Positions 1 through 8,665 of a stretch of 64,000 nucleotides of DNA are shown in pieces. Positions within the stretch are counted from its first letter, which is position 1, and each line of letters opens with the position of its first letter. The notes under the pieces were generated by a model, which made no database searches, was not told where the DNA came from, and was given only the letters and a program-made list of their open reading frames with translations. The position numbers were made by a program, and so were the translations under genes. Origin of the DNA: Rhodopseudomonas sp. P2A-2r (GTDB taxonomy: Bacteria; Pseudomonadota; Alphaproteobacteria; Rhizobiales; Xanthobacteraceae). Where the stretch lies: the NCBI RefSeq assembly GCF_026015985.1, contig NZ_CP110389.1, positions 2,140,001-2,204,000 of the forward strand. Reading direction: 5' to 3'.

Positions 1-2670
1 GCCACCAAAGTGTTGCTCACCATGGGCGGCGGCAACGTCGCGATCCGTGCCGGGTCCGACATTCTGGGGGCGCGGATCGATGCGCCGAGCGGCGCGGTAC
101 GGCTTTCGGCAGGCGGGACCATCGGCGACCTTCCCGTTGTGACCGGACAGAACACGGTCGCCTATTCGGATCCATCCAACCATTGGCATTGGCCAGTTGT
201 CCCGATCGTGCTGAACAGCGAAACCCACTTCCGGATCGATGACGCCACTGTCGATCTGGCGGCGGGCGGCCGCATCAGCGTCATGGGCATCGGCCAGCTC
301 GACGGCTTCTATTCGGATCGCAGTGCGTTGAACATGGTGGCCAACGGAGCCATCACCGTCACCAACACCGGCATGGTGGCGCCTGCTCTGACAGGTTACC
401 GCACCGGCGCCTATGCGATCTATCCCGGTACGCTGACGCTGGCCTCGCTGCTGGGCGATGTGAATCTGCGCACGCTCGCGACACCTGTAGGCTTTGTTGG
501 CGACGCGAACAAAGCACTGCCGGAATACAATTACGATGCGCCGAGCGCGATCCTACTGACACCGAGCACGGTCGGACAACTCGGCGTCTTCGCCGGCGGC
601 AACATCGCGCCGACGCAGATCGCCATGCTCGACAGCGACCCCTATTATCTGCCGGGGCTTTTCACCCTCGGCGCGAATATCGTGACCGTTGTGCCCACCA
701 CACGTCTAGCCAATATCTACTACCAGTTCGATTTTCCGCAGGTGATTGCCAGCAAGAGCGAGGCGCAGCTCGAACGGCTGCATAACGCCGCGACGACCCA
801 CGCCGGCGACGCCACGCCGGTCACCATCTACGCGGACGGCGATATCGGCACGGCGGTCAAGGGCGTGACGCTGTCGGTGCCCAAGCAGGCGCGGATCGAA
901 GCCGGGCGCGACATTGTCAACATGGTGTTCTTCGGCCAGAATCTCAGCCCGACCGATGTGACGCGCATCGTCGCCGGCCGCGACCTGATCGCCACCACGA
1001 CGCTCGCCGCAGCGAAAACCTTCACCCGCGCCGCCAACGGCGATGTCTCTTTCGTGACGGGGCCGGCCAAGCCCGCGGTGCAGGGCAACACCTTCATCCT
1101 CGGCGGGCCGGGCGACCTGATGGTCGAGGCCGGACGCAACATGGGACCGTTCCTGAACTCCGCCGAGATCAAGGACTGGAACTTCTCGGGGACTGGAAAC
1201 GGCGATTTTCCGAGAGCCCTGGGATCGACGCTACGCTTCGGCGAGGGGATCATCACGGTGGGCAACGACTGGAATCCCTATCTGCCGGCGGCGGGCGCCA
1301 ACATCACCGTGCAATTCGGCACCGCCAAGGGCGCGAATTATGACGGGTTGCGTGACGCCTATGTGGCGCCGGGCACCGCGGCGAATGCGCTCGGCGACTA
1401 CGGTAAGAAGCTCGTCGACTGGATGAAGAGCCATGCCGCGGATGTGTTGAAGGTCAAGTTCGGCACCGGCGACGTGACCGAACAGCAGGCCTATCAGGCC
1501 TTCCTGACCCTCCCGGAACTGCGCCAGCGGCTGTTCCTGATCAACGAGGTCTATTTCGACGAGCTGCGGGCGCCGTCGATCAAGGGCGGGCCGTCGTACC
1601 TGAAATATTCACGCGGTTACGCCGCGGTGAATACGCTGTTCCCGGCCTCGCTCGGCTATACCGCCAACGGCCTGGAAGGCGGCGCGAATGACGGCGCCAT
1701 CGTCCATACCGGCGATCTCGATCTGCGGCTGGCCGCCATCGAGACCATCAATGGCGGCAATATCAACATCCTCGGCCCCGGCGGGCGCGTGCTGGCCGGC
1801 TCGGTCGTCAGCACCGCGCAGCAGGCGGCGCGGCGCAACTATGCGGCCTACGGCCTGCAGAGCCCGCAATATCATTCCACCGGCACCAACACCGCAGCGA
1901 ACATATCGTCCATCGAGGCGATCCCGCCAGGCTATGAAGGTGTTCTGACCCAGCGCGGTGGATCCATCAACACGTTCACCGACGGCGACTTCCTGCTCAA
2001 CCAGAGCCGGCTGTTCACGGTGAAGGGTGGCGACATCACCATGTGGTCGTCGAATGCCGATCTCAACGCCGGGCAGGGCGCCAAGACTACGCCGAACTTC
2101 CCGCCGGTGCAGATCCGTATCGGCGAGAATCTCTATGCCGAGCCCGACCAGGCCGGCTCGACATCGGGCGCCGGCATCGCCGCGCTGCCGCCCGACGTCG
2201 GTACCGCTGCGCCCAACGTCTATCTGCTGGCGCCGCGCGGTGCCGTCGATGCCGGCGATGCCGGCGTGCGCTCCGCCGGCAATCTCTCGGTCGCTGCCCT
2301 ACGCATCGTCAATGCCGACAACTTCAAGGTCAGCGGCGCCACCACCGGCCTGCCGACCGTCCAGGCGCCCAACATCACCGGGCTGACCGAGGCGTCGAAC
2401 ACCGCCGGTGCCGCCGCCAAGCAGGCAGAGACACCGAGCCAGGGCAGCGGTTCCGCCGGTCCATCGGTCATCATCGTCGAGGTGTTGGGCTATGGCGGTG
2501 GCACCGGAGAGACGCCGAATGACGGCGATGCGGATCGTCGTCGCAAGAATCCTGGCCAGCAAAGCTACGACGCAAGCAGCCCGTACCAGGTGCTCGGCGT
2601 CGGTGAATTGACTGACGAACAGGTGGCGGGTCTCGCTGCCGAAAAGCGGGCGTCTGCCGGGATTCAGTGA
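1..2670 (+). CDS. Filamentous haemagglutinin family exoprotein (TpsA), C-terminal part
   Basis: The frame is open from the first base of the window, so this is the 3' part (about 889 codons) of a longer gene. The protein is beta-helix-like: rich in Gly, Ala, Asn, Asp and Thr, with recurring units such as GGNINILGPGG and LTQRGGSINTFTDGD. The final 350 residues align by eye with the ends of the two giant exoproteins downstream (helical KKLVDWMKSH.. and FLINEVYFDELRA.. segment, then GVLTQRGGSI, DLNAGQGAKTT, GAVDAGDAGVRSAGNLSVAALRIVNA). I recall this type of C-terminus as DUF3739, found in haemagglutinins linked to VreARI signalling. It ends with the shared tail PSVIIVEVLGYGGG, an Arg-rich linker and LGVGELTDEQVAGL. 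Expected role: a surface or secreted adhesin-like passenger of a TpsB transporter. The N-terminal TPS domain would lie upstream of the window. No internal frameshift is visible, unlike the other two. Confidence 0.88.
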   Translation, partial: ATKVLLTMGGGNVAIRAGSDILGARIDAPSGAVRLSAGGTIGDLPVVTGQNTVAYSDPSNHWHWPVVPIVLNSETHFRIDDATVDLAAGGRISVMGIGQLDGFYSDRSALNMVANGAITVTNTGMVAPALTGYRTGAYAIYPGTLTLASLLGDVNLRTLATPVGFVGDANKALPEYNYDAPSAILLTPSTVGQLGVFAGGNIAPTQIAMLDSDPYYLPGLFTLGANIVTVVPTTRLANIYYQFDFPQVIASKSEAQLERLHNAATTHAGDATPVTIYADGDIGTAVKGVTLSVPKQARIEAGRDIVNMVFFGQNLSPTDVTRIVAGRDLIATTTLAAAKTFTRAANGDVSFVTGPAKPAVQGNTFILGGPGDLMVEAGRNMGPFLNSAEIKDWNFSGTGNGDFPRALGSTLRFGEGIITVGNDWNPYLPAAGANITVQFGTAKGANYDGLRDAYVAPGTAANALGDYGKKLVDWMKSHAADVLKVKFGTGDVTEQQAYQAFLTLPELRQRLFLINEVYFDELRAPSIKGGPSYLKYSRGYAAVNTLFPASLGYTANGLEGGANDGAIVHTGDLDLRLAAIETINGGNINILGPGGRVLAGSVVSTAQQAARRNYAAYGLQSPQYHSTGTNTAANISSIEAIPPGYEGVLTQRGGSINTFTDGDFLLNQSRLFTVKGGDITMWSSNADLNAGQGAKTTPNFPPVQIRIGENLYAEPDQAGSTSGAGIAALPPDVGTAAPNVYLLAPRGAVDAGDAGVRSAGNLSVAALRIVNADNFKVSGATTGLPTVQAPNITGLTEASNTAGAAAKQAETPSQGSGSAGPSVIIVEVLGYGGGTGETPNDGDADRRRKNPGQQSYDASSPYQVLGVGELTDEQVAGLAAEKRASAGIQ

Positions 2671-2684
2671 GTAAATAGTCGCGG

Positions 2685-2703
2685 TCGATGCCGCGGGCAT
2701 CGA
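2685..2703 (+). terminator. Hairpin downstream of the first exoprotein gene
   Basis: TCGATGCC, GCG, GGCATCGA forms a perfect 8-bp stem with a 3-nt loop, starting 15 nt after the exoprotein stop. There is no T tract, so it may be a weak or factor-assisted terminator or simply an RNA 3' stabiliser. Confidence 0.4.
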
Positions 2704-2915
2704 TCGGTCAGTTGGGAGTTGGGGCAAATCGTCCGCCTGCGGTTGGGCTGCCGCGGGTGGAGTAGTCGCGCCGTGCTCTTGCGACGCTAATTACAACCTC
2801 GAGCTGAGCCGATTTCCGCCGTCGTCAAACCGTTATAATCCACGACCTAGACGTTACGTTGTATATTTCAGTTCAGCGGAACGGTTGCTGTCTGTCGAAG
2901 CGACGATGTTTCAGC

Positions 2916-3590
2916 ATGTCAGCCGCGAAGCGTGTGGAAATAAGTGTGCGTCAACGGCAAAGGATGCATCAGGCGCAGAGATTGCCGACCCGATGCGTTA
3001 AGCTCGTGGCCGCGCGCGTGTCTGTGTCGCTGGGTCTGATAGTCTGAATTGCCGATGCTGTCGCGCAATCGCCGCGAACCATGGTGGACGACCAGCCGAG
3101 ATCCTTTGAAATCCCGGCAAGACCGTTGTCCGAAGCGCTGGAAGCGTTCAGCAGCATCAGTGGATATCAAATCCTTCTGTCAGACAAAGAGTCTGCCAGC
3201 GTCGTTTCAAGATCGGTCAACGGCGTTTTCGCGCCGCGCGCGGCGTTGGACGAAATAATCGACGGATCGGGCTTGGTCGCCCGGTACACGTCGCAGCAGG
3301 CCGCTATCCTCGTTCGCGATGTTGCACGCGGCGCGCCTCCGGTTCGGTCGGAGCAGCAGCTATACGATGCAAGGCTGCAAAGCGAGATCCTGAACGCCTT
3401 GTGCCGGAATGCCTCACCAGGCCCGGGCAATTTCGCCTGGCAATGGACGTCTGGGTCGCTTCCTCTGAGCGTCTGGACCGGGTCGAGCTGTTGAGTTCGA
3501 CCGGGGACGCAGATCGTGACCGGGCGATTGTGGCGGTCCTCATCGCGATGCGCTCGCCGCGACCACCGTTGGGCCTCGAGGAGAGATCCT
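2916..3590 (+). pseudogene. Decayed STN-domain periplasmic protein (VreA-like)
   Basis: The core from 3081 encodes a secretin/TonB short N-terminal (STN) domain: FEIPARPLSEALEAFSSISGYQILLS, then VNGVFAPRAALDEIIDGSGL. The upstream frame gives a leader (CVKLVAARVSVSLGLIV) broken by an in-frame TGA at 3045-3047 before IADAVAQS. Near 3422-3427 the frame shifts by one missing base; the next frame continues as a TonB_C-like half (FRLAMDVWVASSERLDRVELLSSTGDADRDRAIV) as in the intact paralogue at 5033. After about 3590 (RSPRPPLGLE) similarity stops and unrelated sequence begins, so the end of the TonB_C domain is lost. Stop, frameshift and truncation together mark a real pseudogene. It probably once belonged to the regulatory set of a neighbouring exoprotein. 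Confidence 0.7.
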
Positions 3591-3599
3591 GCAGGACGA

Positions 3600-3886
3600 C
3601 CAGATCGCGGCCGATGTCTTCCGGCACTTCCCCGCTGCAGTACGGCTTGAGAGACTGTACGAACCTTGTTCTTGCGGCCGGATCGGACGACGAAATTGGA
3701 CGCGCAGGCTTCCGTCCATTCGGCCTGCAACGCCGGGAGGTCGAGGCTGGCGGCCTTGAGGTTGTATTGCGTGGAGAGTCGCGCGACATCGTCACGAGAG
3801 GGCTTGCGCAGATATTCTTGTTGCACTCGGTAAGCGCGTTGGTAATCCGCCTGCCTAGCGCGGTGTCTCGTGATCGGTTTGGTCAT
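3600..3886 (-). pseudogene. Remnant of a small unknown gene
   Basis: On the minus strand an ATG at 3886 is preceded by a good ribosome-binding site (AGGAGTAGAG, 7 nt spacing). It opens a basic N-terminus (MTKPITRHRARQADYQRAYR). The first 40 residues resemble the start of small uncharacterised rhizobial proteins that I recall only vaguely. After LKAASLDLPALQ the content becomes unlike a normal protein; another minus frame carries a coherent stretch (ARTRFVQSLKPYCSGEVPEDIG), so the region looks like a patchwork or frameshifted relic. The frame runs on into the decayed STN gene. No function can be assigned. Confidence 0.3.
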
Positions 3887-3925
3887 CTCTACTCCTGTGG
3901 ATAAATGAGGTTGCGGCGGCGGCAC

Positions 3926-4608
3926 CTACGCGGAACGCAGGTTTTGGCCATCCAAGTCTGAGCTCCATCGAAGCAAGCCAAAAATTTGCGCCGGCGAAGA
4001 ATTTTCAGCCAGAGAGAAAATCAAAGTGCTTGGCTGACCAGAGTGAGGGGGTCCAGATTTTCCGCTGTTACGTGGACGGGCGTCGCGCATGTCACAACTA
4101 TCGACGTCGTGCCGGCGCTCGAAAAGGCAGAAAGAAAATCGAGGGTCGTCTGCCGTCTGGTGAAAGCCCTGTTATGAGCAGCGGACCTCACAGTTGAGCG
4201 GCAAGCTGCCGTCTTTAAAGGTGGCGCTCTGTAGTCGTTCCGCCAACGTTCCGCTGCTTTCAGCCTGAATCGGAATTCCTGAACTTAGCAACGTTGATAT
4301 TGAAGATTGCAACGATGATTGCGGGTCTTGAAGCGGTGTTTTCGAACTTTGAATCAAAATTGCGCAACTGCATTTGTGTCGCCGGTAACTCTATTAAAAA
4401 ATAGTAAAACTTGCACCGAGTTGCAGCGAACGTGAAGCAAGCGCGAATGCCAACTTATGCAATATGCTGGAAACGTTGCGCGCGGTGTTCAAATGTTGGA
4501 ATCGCGATATCGCGCGGATCCGACCGAAAGCCTCACGCTGTTAAAAAATGTAACGTAAATCCTGACCAGTAAATCACAACTTTCGCGTTTTGAATCGCTT
4601 TTATTGCA
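3926..4608. other. Gene-free interval
   Basis: I see no supportable gene. The stretch is more AT-rich than its surroundings, especially 4290-4600 with runs such as TTAAAAAATAG. It separates the decayed STN gene and the minus-strand relic from the IS256-type remnant, and probably represents decayed inserted DNA. Confidence 0.5.
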
Positions 4609-4860
4609 CTATTGAACGCGGGGAGCTGGATCGCGCCGGTGATCCTGGATGGCAGCCTCATTGGGGAAGATGCCGACCGCCTCGGTGCGGCGCTTGATCT
4701 CGCCGCTCAGGCGCTCGATCGGATTGGTGGAGTGCAGCTTGGCTCGATGCGTCGCCGGAAAGCTCATGAAGGCCAGCACGGCGGGCTTGGCCGCGTGCAT
4801 CAGCCTGGCCAGCTTCGGGATCGTGAGCTGCAATTGATAGGCGACCTTGCGCCACTGCAC
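4609..4860 (-). mobile_element. IS256-family transposase remnant (C-terminal end)
   Basis: The minus-strand translation contains QWRKVAYQLQLTIPKLARLM and FPATHRAKLHSTNPIERLSG followed by EIKRRTEAVGIFPNEAAI. This is the conserved C-terminal block of IS256/mutator-type transposases (HSTNPIERLNGEIKRR.. with the last catalytic acidic region). After EAAI the frame is wrong; another frame keeps ITGAIQL, matching the usual LVGAILL. Only about 85 residues of a roughly 400-residue enzyme remain and no terminal repeats are visible, so it is inactive debris. The sequence up to about 4990 on the same strand may also belong to it but is not recognisable. Confidence 0.75.
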
Positions 4861-5032
4861 CCTCGCGCAGGACTGTCACGAATAGTTCATATTTTCGCGC
4901 GACTGAACGGTCAGCTAGACAATCAAGACTGCGGGTTTGTCTGTGCTTGCCGCAGCGCCACCGTGCGGATATGAACGCCCTGTTGGTCGTTCTCGGCGTG
5001 GAAGCGCGACAACGCGCTGACGTTCGAATTCC

Positions 5033-5833
5033 GTGAGACAAGTTGGTCAAGTGCGCATCAGCGGGCGGTACGAGAGAGCAGACTGGCAGCTGCGGCTTGG
5101 CCCCGCAGGGGCAGGGCCGACCTCGTTGCTCGGGCGCCTGCGGTGGTGCATGCTTGGCGCCGTTATTGCGGCCATGGCGACTGGGGCCATGGTCCCGGCG
5201 ATCGTTGCTGCCGAAGAGCGGCAATATCTGGCAGCGTTGAACTTCGACATTCCGAGTCAGCCGCTGGCGTCGGCTCTGCAAGCCTACAGCAAGATCACCG
5301 GCGTGCAATTGCTCTATGAGAGCAGCAATAGTATCGGCCGTATGTCGACCAAGGTCGTTGGCCAACTGTCGCGCGACGCGGCGCTACGCGAACTGCTTGC
5401 CGACACCGATTTGACGATTCACTATACACGCGCCAATGCGATCACACTGGCGCCGGCATCGGCCGACCTGGACGGCCCGCCATCGGCCGTTTTCGCGAAG
5501 GCCGATCTGACGCTCGACACGTTGCGGGTGCGTCCGTCGGCCGAACGCAGCGATCCGTCCGAGCTTCGCGCCTATGCCGGCGTCATTCAGAGCGATATTC
5601 AGCAGGCACTGAAGAAGGACGCCAAGACCCGCAACGGCAGCTACAGCGCTGGCATCAAGTTGTGGATCGACGGTCCCCGCACGGTGCGGCGAACCGAATT
5701 GTTCCGGTCGTCGGGCGACCAGGACAGGGACGTCGTGATTTCCCGTCTGCTTGACGGGCTGCAGATCAGCCAGGCGCCCCCCGCCAATACGCCGCAACCG
5801 GTCATGGTGATGATTACCGTGAGATCGATGTGA
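5033..5833 (+). CDS. Periplasmic STN-domain signalling protein with TonB_C-like C-terminus (VreA-like)
   Basis: An export signal (RLRWCMLGAVIAAMATGAMVPAIVAA) is followed by an STN domain at about residues 70-135 (FDIPSQPLASALQAYSKITGVQLLYE.. DAALRELLADTDLTIHY) and a C-terminal TonB_C-like module at about 185-266 (IQQALKKDAKTRNGSYSAGIKLWI.. RRTELFRSSGDQDRDVVISRLL). STN domains normally sit at the N-terminus of TonB-dependent transducers and contact a FecR regulator. This protein has no receptor barrel or plug, as in P. aeruginosa VreA. Its stop overlaps the GTG of the tonB gene by 4 nt. It probably relays a periplasmic signal to the FecR/ECF pair downstream. The GTG at 5033 is uncertain; ATG 5150 would cut into the signal peptide. 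It is the only intact one of four STN genes here. Confidence 0.82.
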   Translation: MRQVGQVRISGRYERADWQLRLGPAGAGPTSLLGRLRWCMLGAVIAAMATGAMVPAIVAAEERQYLAALNFDIPSQPLASALQAYSKITGVQLLYESSNSIGRMSTKVVGQLSRDAALRELLADTDLTIHYTRANAITLAPASADLDGPPSAVFAKADLTLDTLRVRPSAERSDPSELRAYAGVIQSDIQQALKKDAKTRNGSYSAGIKLWIDGPRTVRRTELFRSSGDQDRDVVISRLLDGLQISQAPPANTPQPVMVMITVRSM

Positions 5834-6567
5834 TTGGCGTGACGCGTGGTCTGTGGAAGGGGATCCGAAGGGGCCAGCCGGAGGTCGCGAGCGAGCCTCA
5901 TGGCGAGACGGCGGACTGGTCCGGCCCGTGGCGCTGGCTGATCGGCAGTATCGTCCTGGTGCCGATGTTGCTCGCGGCGGGCGTTTACTGGCTGCACCAG
6001 CAGCCGGCGGGCATCACCGGGCGCAGCAACGAGTCCACCATCCATGTCGAACTGATCCCGACGCCGGGGCCGACGGCTGAGCTCAAGCAGGCCTCTGTTC
6101 AATCCACGCCGCCGATCGCCGACTTTCGGACTCCGCCGACCTTGGCCGAGCCGGCACAGCCGCCGGTCGAGCCGGAAATGCCGCAGCGGCAGCAAGCCGT
6201 TCCGGCGCGCGCCGCGCCGTCTGCCAAACAGGAGCCAGCCAACACCGGTCAGGCGCAGCCGGCGCCCGGCGGCGCGGCGTTTCGCTTTCAGCGCCAGTTG
6301 CTTGCCCATATCGAGCGCTTTCGGCGCTACCCCGACGCAGCACGGCGCGACGGGCTGCAGGGCACAGTGCTCGTGATGTTTGCGATGCGCCGCGACGGCA
6401 GTCTCGTGCAGGTCGGTGTCAAGTCGAGTTCGGGGCGGCAGGTGCTCGATCGCGAGGCACTTGAGACCCTGCGACGGGCGCAGCCGCTGCCGCCAATCCC
6501 GGCCGACATGCCCGAGCAGCTCACGGTCTTGCTGCCAGTGGCGTTCGATGCGCGATCGGTGAGATAG
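5830..6567 (+). CDS. tonB: TonB-family energy transducer
   Basis: An N-terminal cytoplasmic tail is followed by one membrane anchor at about residues 36-55 (WLIGSIVLVPMLLAAGVYWL). Next comes a Pro/Ala/Gln-rich periplasmic spacer (about 80-155) and a TonB C-terminal domain at about 158-240 (FRFQRQLLAHIERFRRYPDAARR.. GLQGTVLVMFAMRRDGSLVQVGV.. REALETLRRAQPLPPIP). The YP..A...G..G.V.V.. pattern is typical of TonB. TonB transmits proton-motive-force energy from ExbB/ExbD to outer-membrane partners. It starts on a GTG overlapping the STN gene stop (GTGA), so the two are translationally coupled. A second tonB lies at 13324 next to exbB/exbD. Its placement inside a sigma/anti-sigma cassette suggests a role in signalling rather than general uptake. 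Confidence 0.88.
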   Translation: MIGVTRGLWKGIRRGQPEVASEPHGETADWSGPWRWLIGSIVLVPMLLAAGVYWLHQQPAGITGRSNESTIHVELIPTPGPTAELKQASVQSTPPIADFRTPPTLAEPAQPPVEPEMPQRQQAVPARAAPSAKQEPANTGQAQPAPGGAAFRFQRQLLAHIERFRRYPDAARRDGLQGTVLVMFAMRRDGSLVQVGVKSSSGRQVLDREALETLRRAQPLPPIPADMPEQLTVLLPVAFDARSVR

Positions 6568-6598
6568 TCCGAAGCTGCGGCGCGAGCGCGTAATCAAT

Positions 6599-7213
6599 TT
6601 GTCATGTGCGGTCGTTAACTACCGGTGGGTGTTTCTGGGTTTGTCTGTGCGCGTACTGGGGCAGTCGCCGTTGACCGGGGTTAATCGTACAACGTTGCGC
6701 ACTGTGCTGGCTGCTGATTACGGCGGCCTTTTCAGGCGTTTGACGCGGCGATTGGGCTCTGCCGATCTTGCCGGCGATGCGTTGCAGGAGACGTTCCTGC
6801 GGGTTGAGCGCGTGACGGACGACGTGCCGGTGCATAGCCCCAAGGAATTCCTATTCCGTATCGCGCTCAATGTCGCGACCGACCATCGGCGGATCGATAG
6901 GCGCCTTCTTAGCGGGAACGCCGTCGACGCCTTGCTCGATATTCCCGACGATTCCCCCGATGCGGCAGCGATCCTCGAAAGCCGCCAGGATATCGAAGCG
7001 CTCGACCGCGCGCTGGCAGAGTTACCCGCGCGGGCACGCCAGGTCTTCATGGCGGCAGTGGTCAGGAAGCTGCCGGACCATGAAATCGCGACGCTGCTCG
7101 GCGTCAGCGTCCGCACGGTCGAAATCGATCTGAAGAATGCCCTGAAACACTGTGCAGAGCGGCTTGGCCGCAGGTTGGTCCGCCGTGCCGGCGGTCCCCG
7201 ACCGCGTTCATGA
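6599..7213 (+). CDS. ECF-type RNA polymerase sigma factor (FecI-like)
   Basis: Sigma region 2 is visible at about residues 38-110 (DYGGLFRRLTRRLGSADLAGDALQETFLRV.. PKEFLFRIALNVATDHRR). Region 4 is at about 135-190 (ALAELPARARQVFMAAVVRKLPDHEIATLLGVSVRTVEIDLKNAL), a helix-turn-helix that reads the -35 element. This is the FecI/ECF05-10 style of sigma factor that pairs with FecR anti-sigma proteins, and a FecR gene follows. The TTG at 6599 may be too far upstream; GTG 6647 fits the length of the paralogue at 21703 better. It probably transcribes the tpsB operon and fecR through the GCGGGWT-N15-GTCT motifs found before them. Paralogues are at 21703 and 37159. Confidence 0.9.
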   Translation: MSCAVVNYRWVFLGLSVRVLGQSPLTGVNRTTLRTVLAADYGGLFRRLTRRLGSADLAGDALQETFLRVERVTDDVPVHSPKEFLFRIALNVATDHRRIDRRLLSGNAVDALLDIPDDSPDAAAILESRQDIEALDRALAELPARARQVFMAAVVRKLPDHEIATLLGVSVRTVEIDLKNALKHCAERLGRRLVRRAGGPRPRS

Positions 7214-7290
7214 CGGCTGCCCACTGCACCGGTTTTGGGAGCTGCGGCGACACGCGCGCCACGTATTTTCAATTATTTTTGACCGGGATT

Positions 7291-7316
7291 GCGGGATAGC
7301 CTTGCTTCAACCGTCT
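7291..7316 (+). promoter_or_regulatory. Candidate ECF sigma promoter upstream of fecR
   Basis: GCGGGAT (7291-7297) and GTCT (7313-7316) are separated by exactly 15 nt, with an AT-rich stretch just upstream (ATTTTCAATTATTTTTGACC). The same arrangement occurs before tpsB and before the fecR at 37848. It lies about 115 nt before the fecR start. Confidence 0.55.
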
Positions 7317-7430
7317 AGAACTCTAGAGGTGTTGTTTTCCTGCGCCTTTTAACCACGTCCGAATCCTTGTCCCACCCATGATGTACGATCTGCGATATGC
7401 CCGGGTTTTCGTTCGCGTTGAGGTGCGCGA

Positions 7431-8446
7431 ATGCTCGGTCGCGGCCGTGCAGCAAGCGGTGGTCTCGTGACAGAACCGGCCGACGAAGCCGCGATGCGGG
7501 ACCAGGCGATGGACTGGGTCGTTCTGCTGCGTTCCGGGAGTGCGACAACCGACGACGCGGCGGCGCTGCAGCAATGGCGGCAACAGAGCCTGCAGCACGA
7601 AGAGGCGTTCACGCAAGCCGTACGATTGTTTCGGGATCTTGGTGCCTTGGGCGCGCAACTCGAGCGGCGCAACGCGCGTTCACTTCCGGTGCAGCTTTCG
7701 CCATCGGCGCGGCCTGTGTTTGGCCGTCGCGCACTGCTCGGCGGCGCGATCGCCGCATCTGCCGCTGGCTATATGCTGCTGAATCCGCCAATGGCGATGT
7801 GGCCCTCGCTTCAGGAGTTGTCCGCCGACTATCGCACGGCGAAGGGCGAACAGCGGGACGTTTCGATTGCGGACAATGTCGCCATCAAGCTCAGCACGCA
7901 GACGAGCATGTCGATCCGCGGCGACGGAAGCGCGTCGCGCATCGAGCTGATCAGCGGCGAAGCGGCCGTCAATGCCAGGCGTGCGTCGTCGGAGCCGCTG
8001 ATACTAGTTGCCGGCAATGGCCGGATTGCCTCCGCCACGGCCGAGTTCAATATCCGTTGCATCGACGGTGTTGTGCTGGCGACATGTCTGGACGGCTCAG
8101 TGACGGTGACGCAGGGGATCGCAGCGTGCAGCTTGGCCGCGGCGAACAGGTGTCCTACTCGACGGCCGATCTGCTGGGCGCGCCGCAGCCCGTCGCCGAT
8201 CCCGGGCAAGCGGTCGCATGGCGCGATAACCTGTTGATTTTCCGGGATAAGCCGCTTGGCGCCGTGGTCAACGAAGTCAATCGCTATCGTCCCGGCAAGA
8301 TCGTTGTGATGAATTCCGAGCTCGGACGGCGCCTCGTTAACGGCACCTTCCAGACCGACAAGCTCGATGACTTTGTAGCTCAGGTCCGGCAACTGTTCGG
8401 TGCGGATGTTCGGTCGTTGCCCGGCGGCATCGTTCTGCTGAGCTGA
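7431..8446 (+). CDS. FecR-family anti-sigma factor (frameshifted)
   Basis: The N-terminal cytoplasmic FecR_N-type domain (about residues 18-70: MRDQAMDWVVLLRSGSATTDDAAALQQWRQQS..HEEAF) would bind the ECF sigma. A single membrane span follows at about 100-118 (RRALLGGAIAASAAGYMLL), then a periplasmic FecR domain (DYRTAKGEQRDVSIADNVAIKLSTQT.. RIELISGEAAV). The C-terminal module (FRDKPLGAVVNEVNRYRPGKIVVMN.. SLPGGIVLLS) resembles an STN-like fold. The frame breaks at the G4 run 8114-8117: QG is followed by a wrong frame, while one extra G gives QGDRSVQLGRGEQVSYS and joins the rest. The reading frame therefore spans 7431-8117 and then the next frame to 8446. Both halves are well conserved, so a sequencing error is more likely than decay. 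Confidence 0.83.
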
Positions 8447-8550
8447 TTGCTTCACTTCCGCAACGATCATGCGGTGCGGGCGATTGTATTGCGTCGCTCC
8501 AGGCGCCGTTGCGCAGTCGCGCGTTTCGGATGCGCGCGATTCGGTTTGCA

Positions 8551-8597
8551 GAATTTTCTTAATTTTCTTTTGCGGGTTAGGGCGCTCCAAGACGTCT
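8551..8597 (+). promoter_or_regulatory. Candidate ECF sigma promoter of the tpsB operon
   Basis: An AT-rich block (AATTTTCTTAATTTTCTTTT, 8552-8571) leads into GCGGGTT (8572-8578), a 15-nt spacer and GTCT (8594-8597). The layout matches FecI-like ECF promoters in alphaproteobacteria as I know them, and is repeated before two fecR genes in this window. The tpsB start is about 70 nt further on. Confidence 0.6.
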
Positions 8598-8665
8598 TCA
8601 GGACATAGGGACCTGACCGCGGGCGGATTGCACGCGGACAGTCGGGCCTTCTGTGGGTTTGAAAG

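Noticed and set aside
4873..4890. Pho-box-like CTGTCAC-N4-AGTTCAT before the first cassette
   Set aside because: Only one half is good, it lies at the edge of IS256 debris and about 150 bp before the STN frame; too weak to list.
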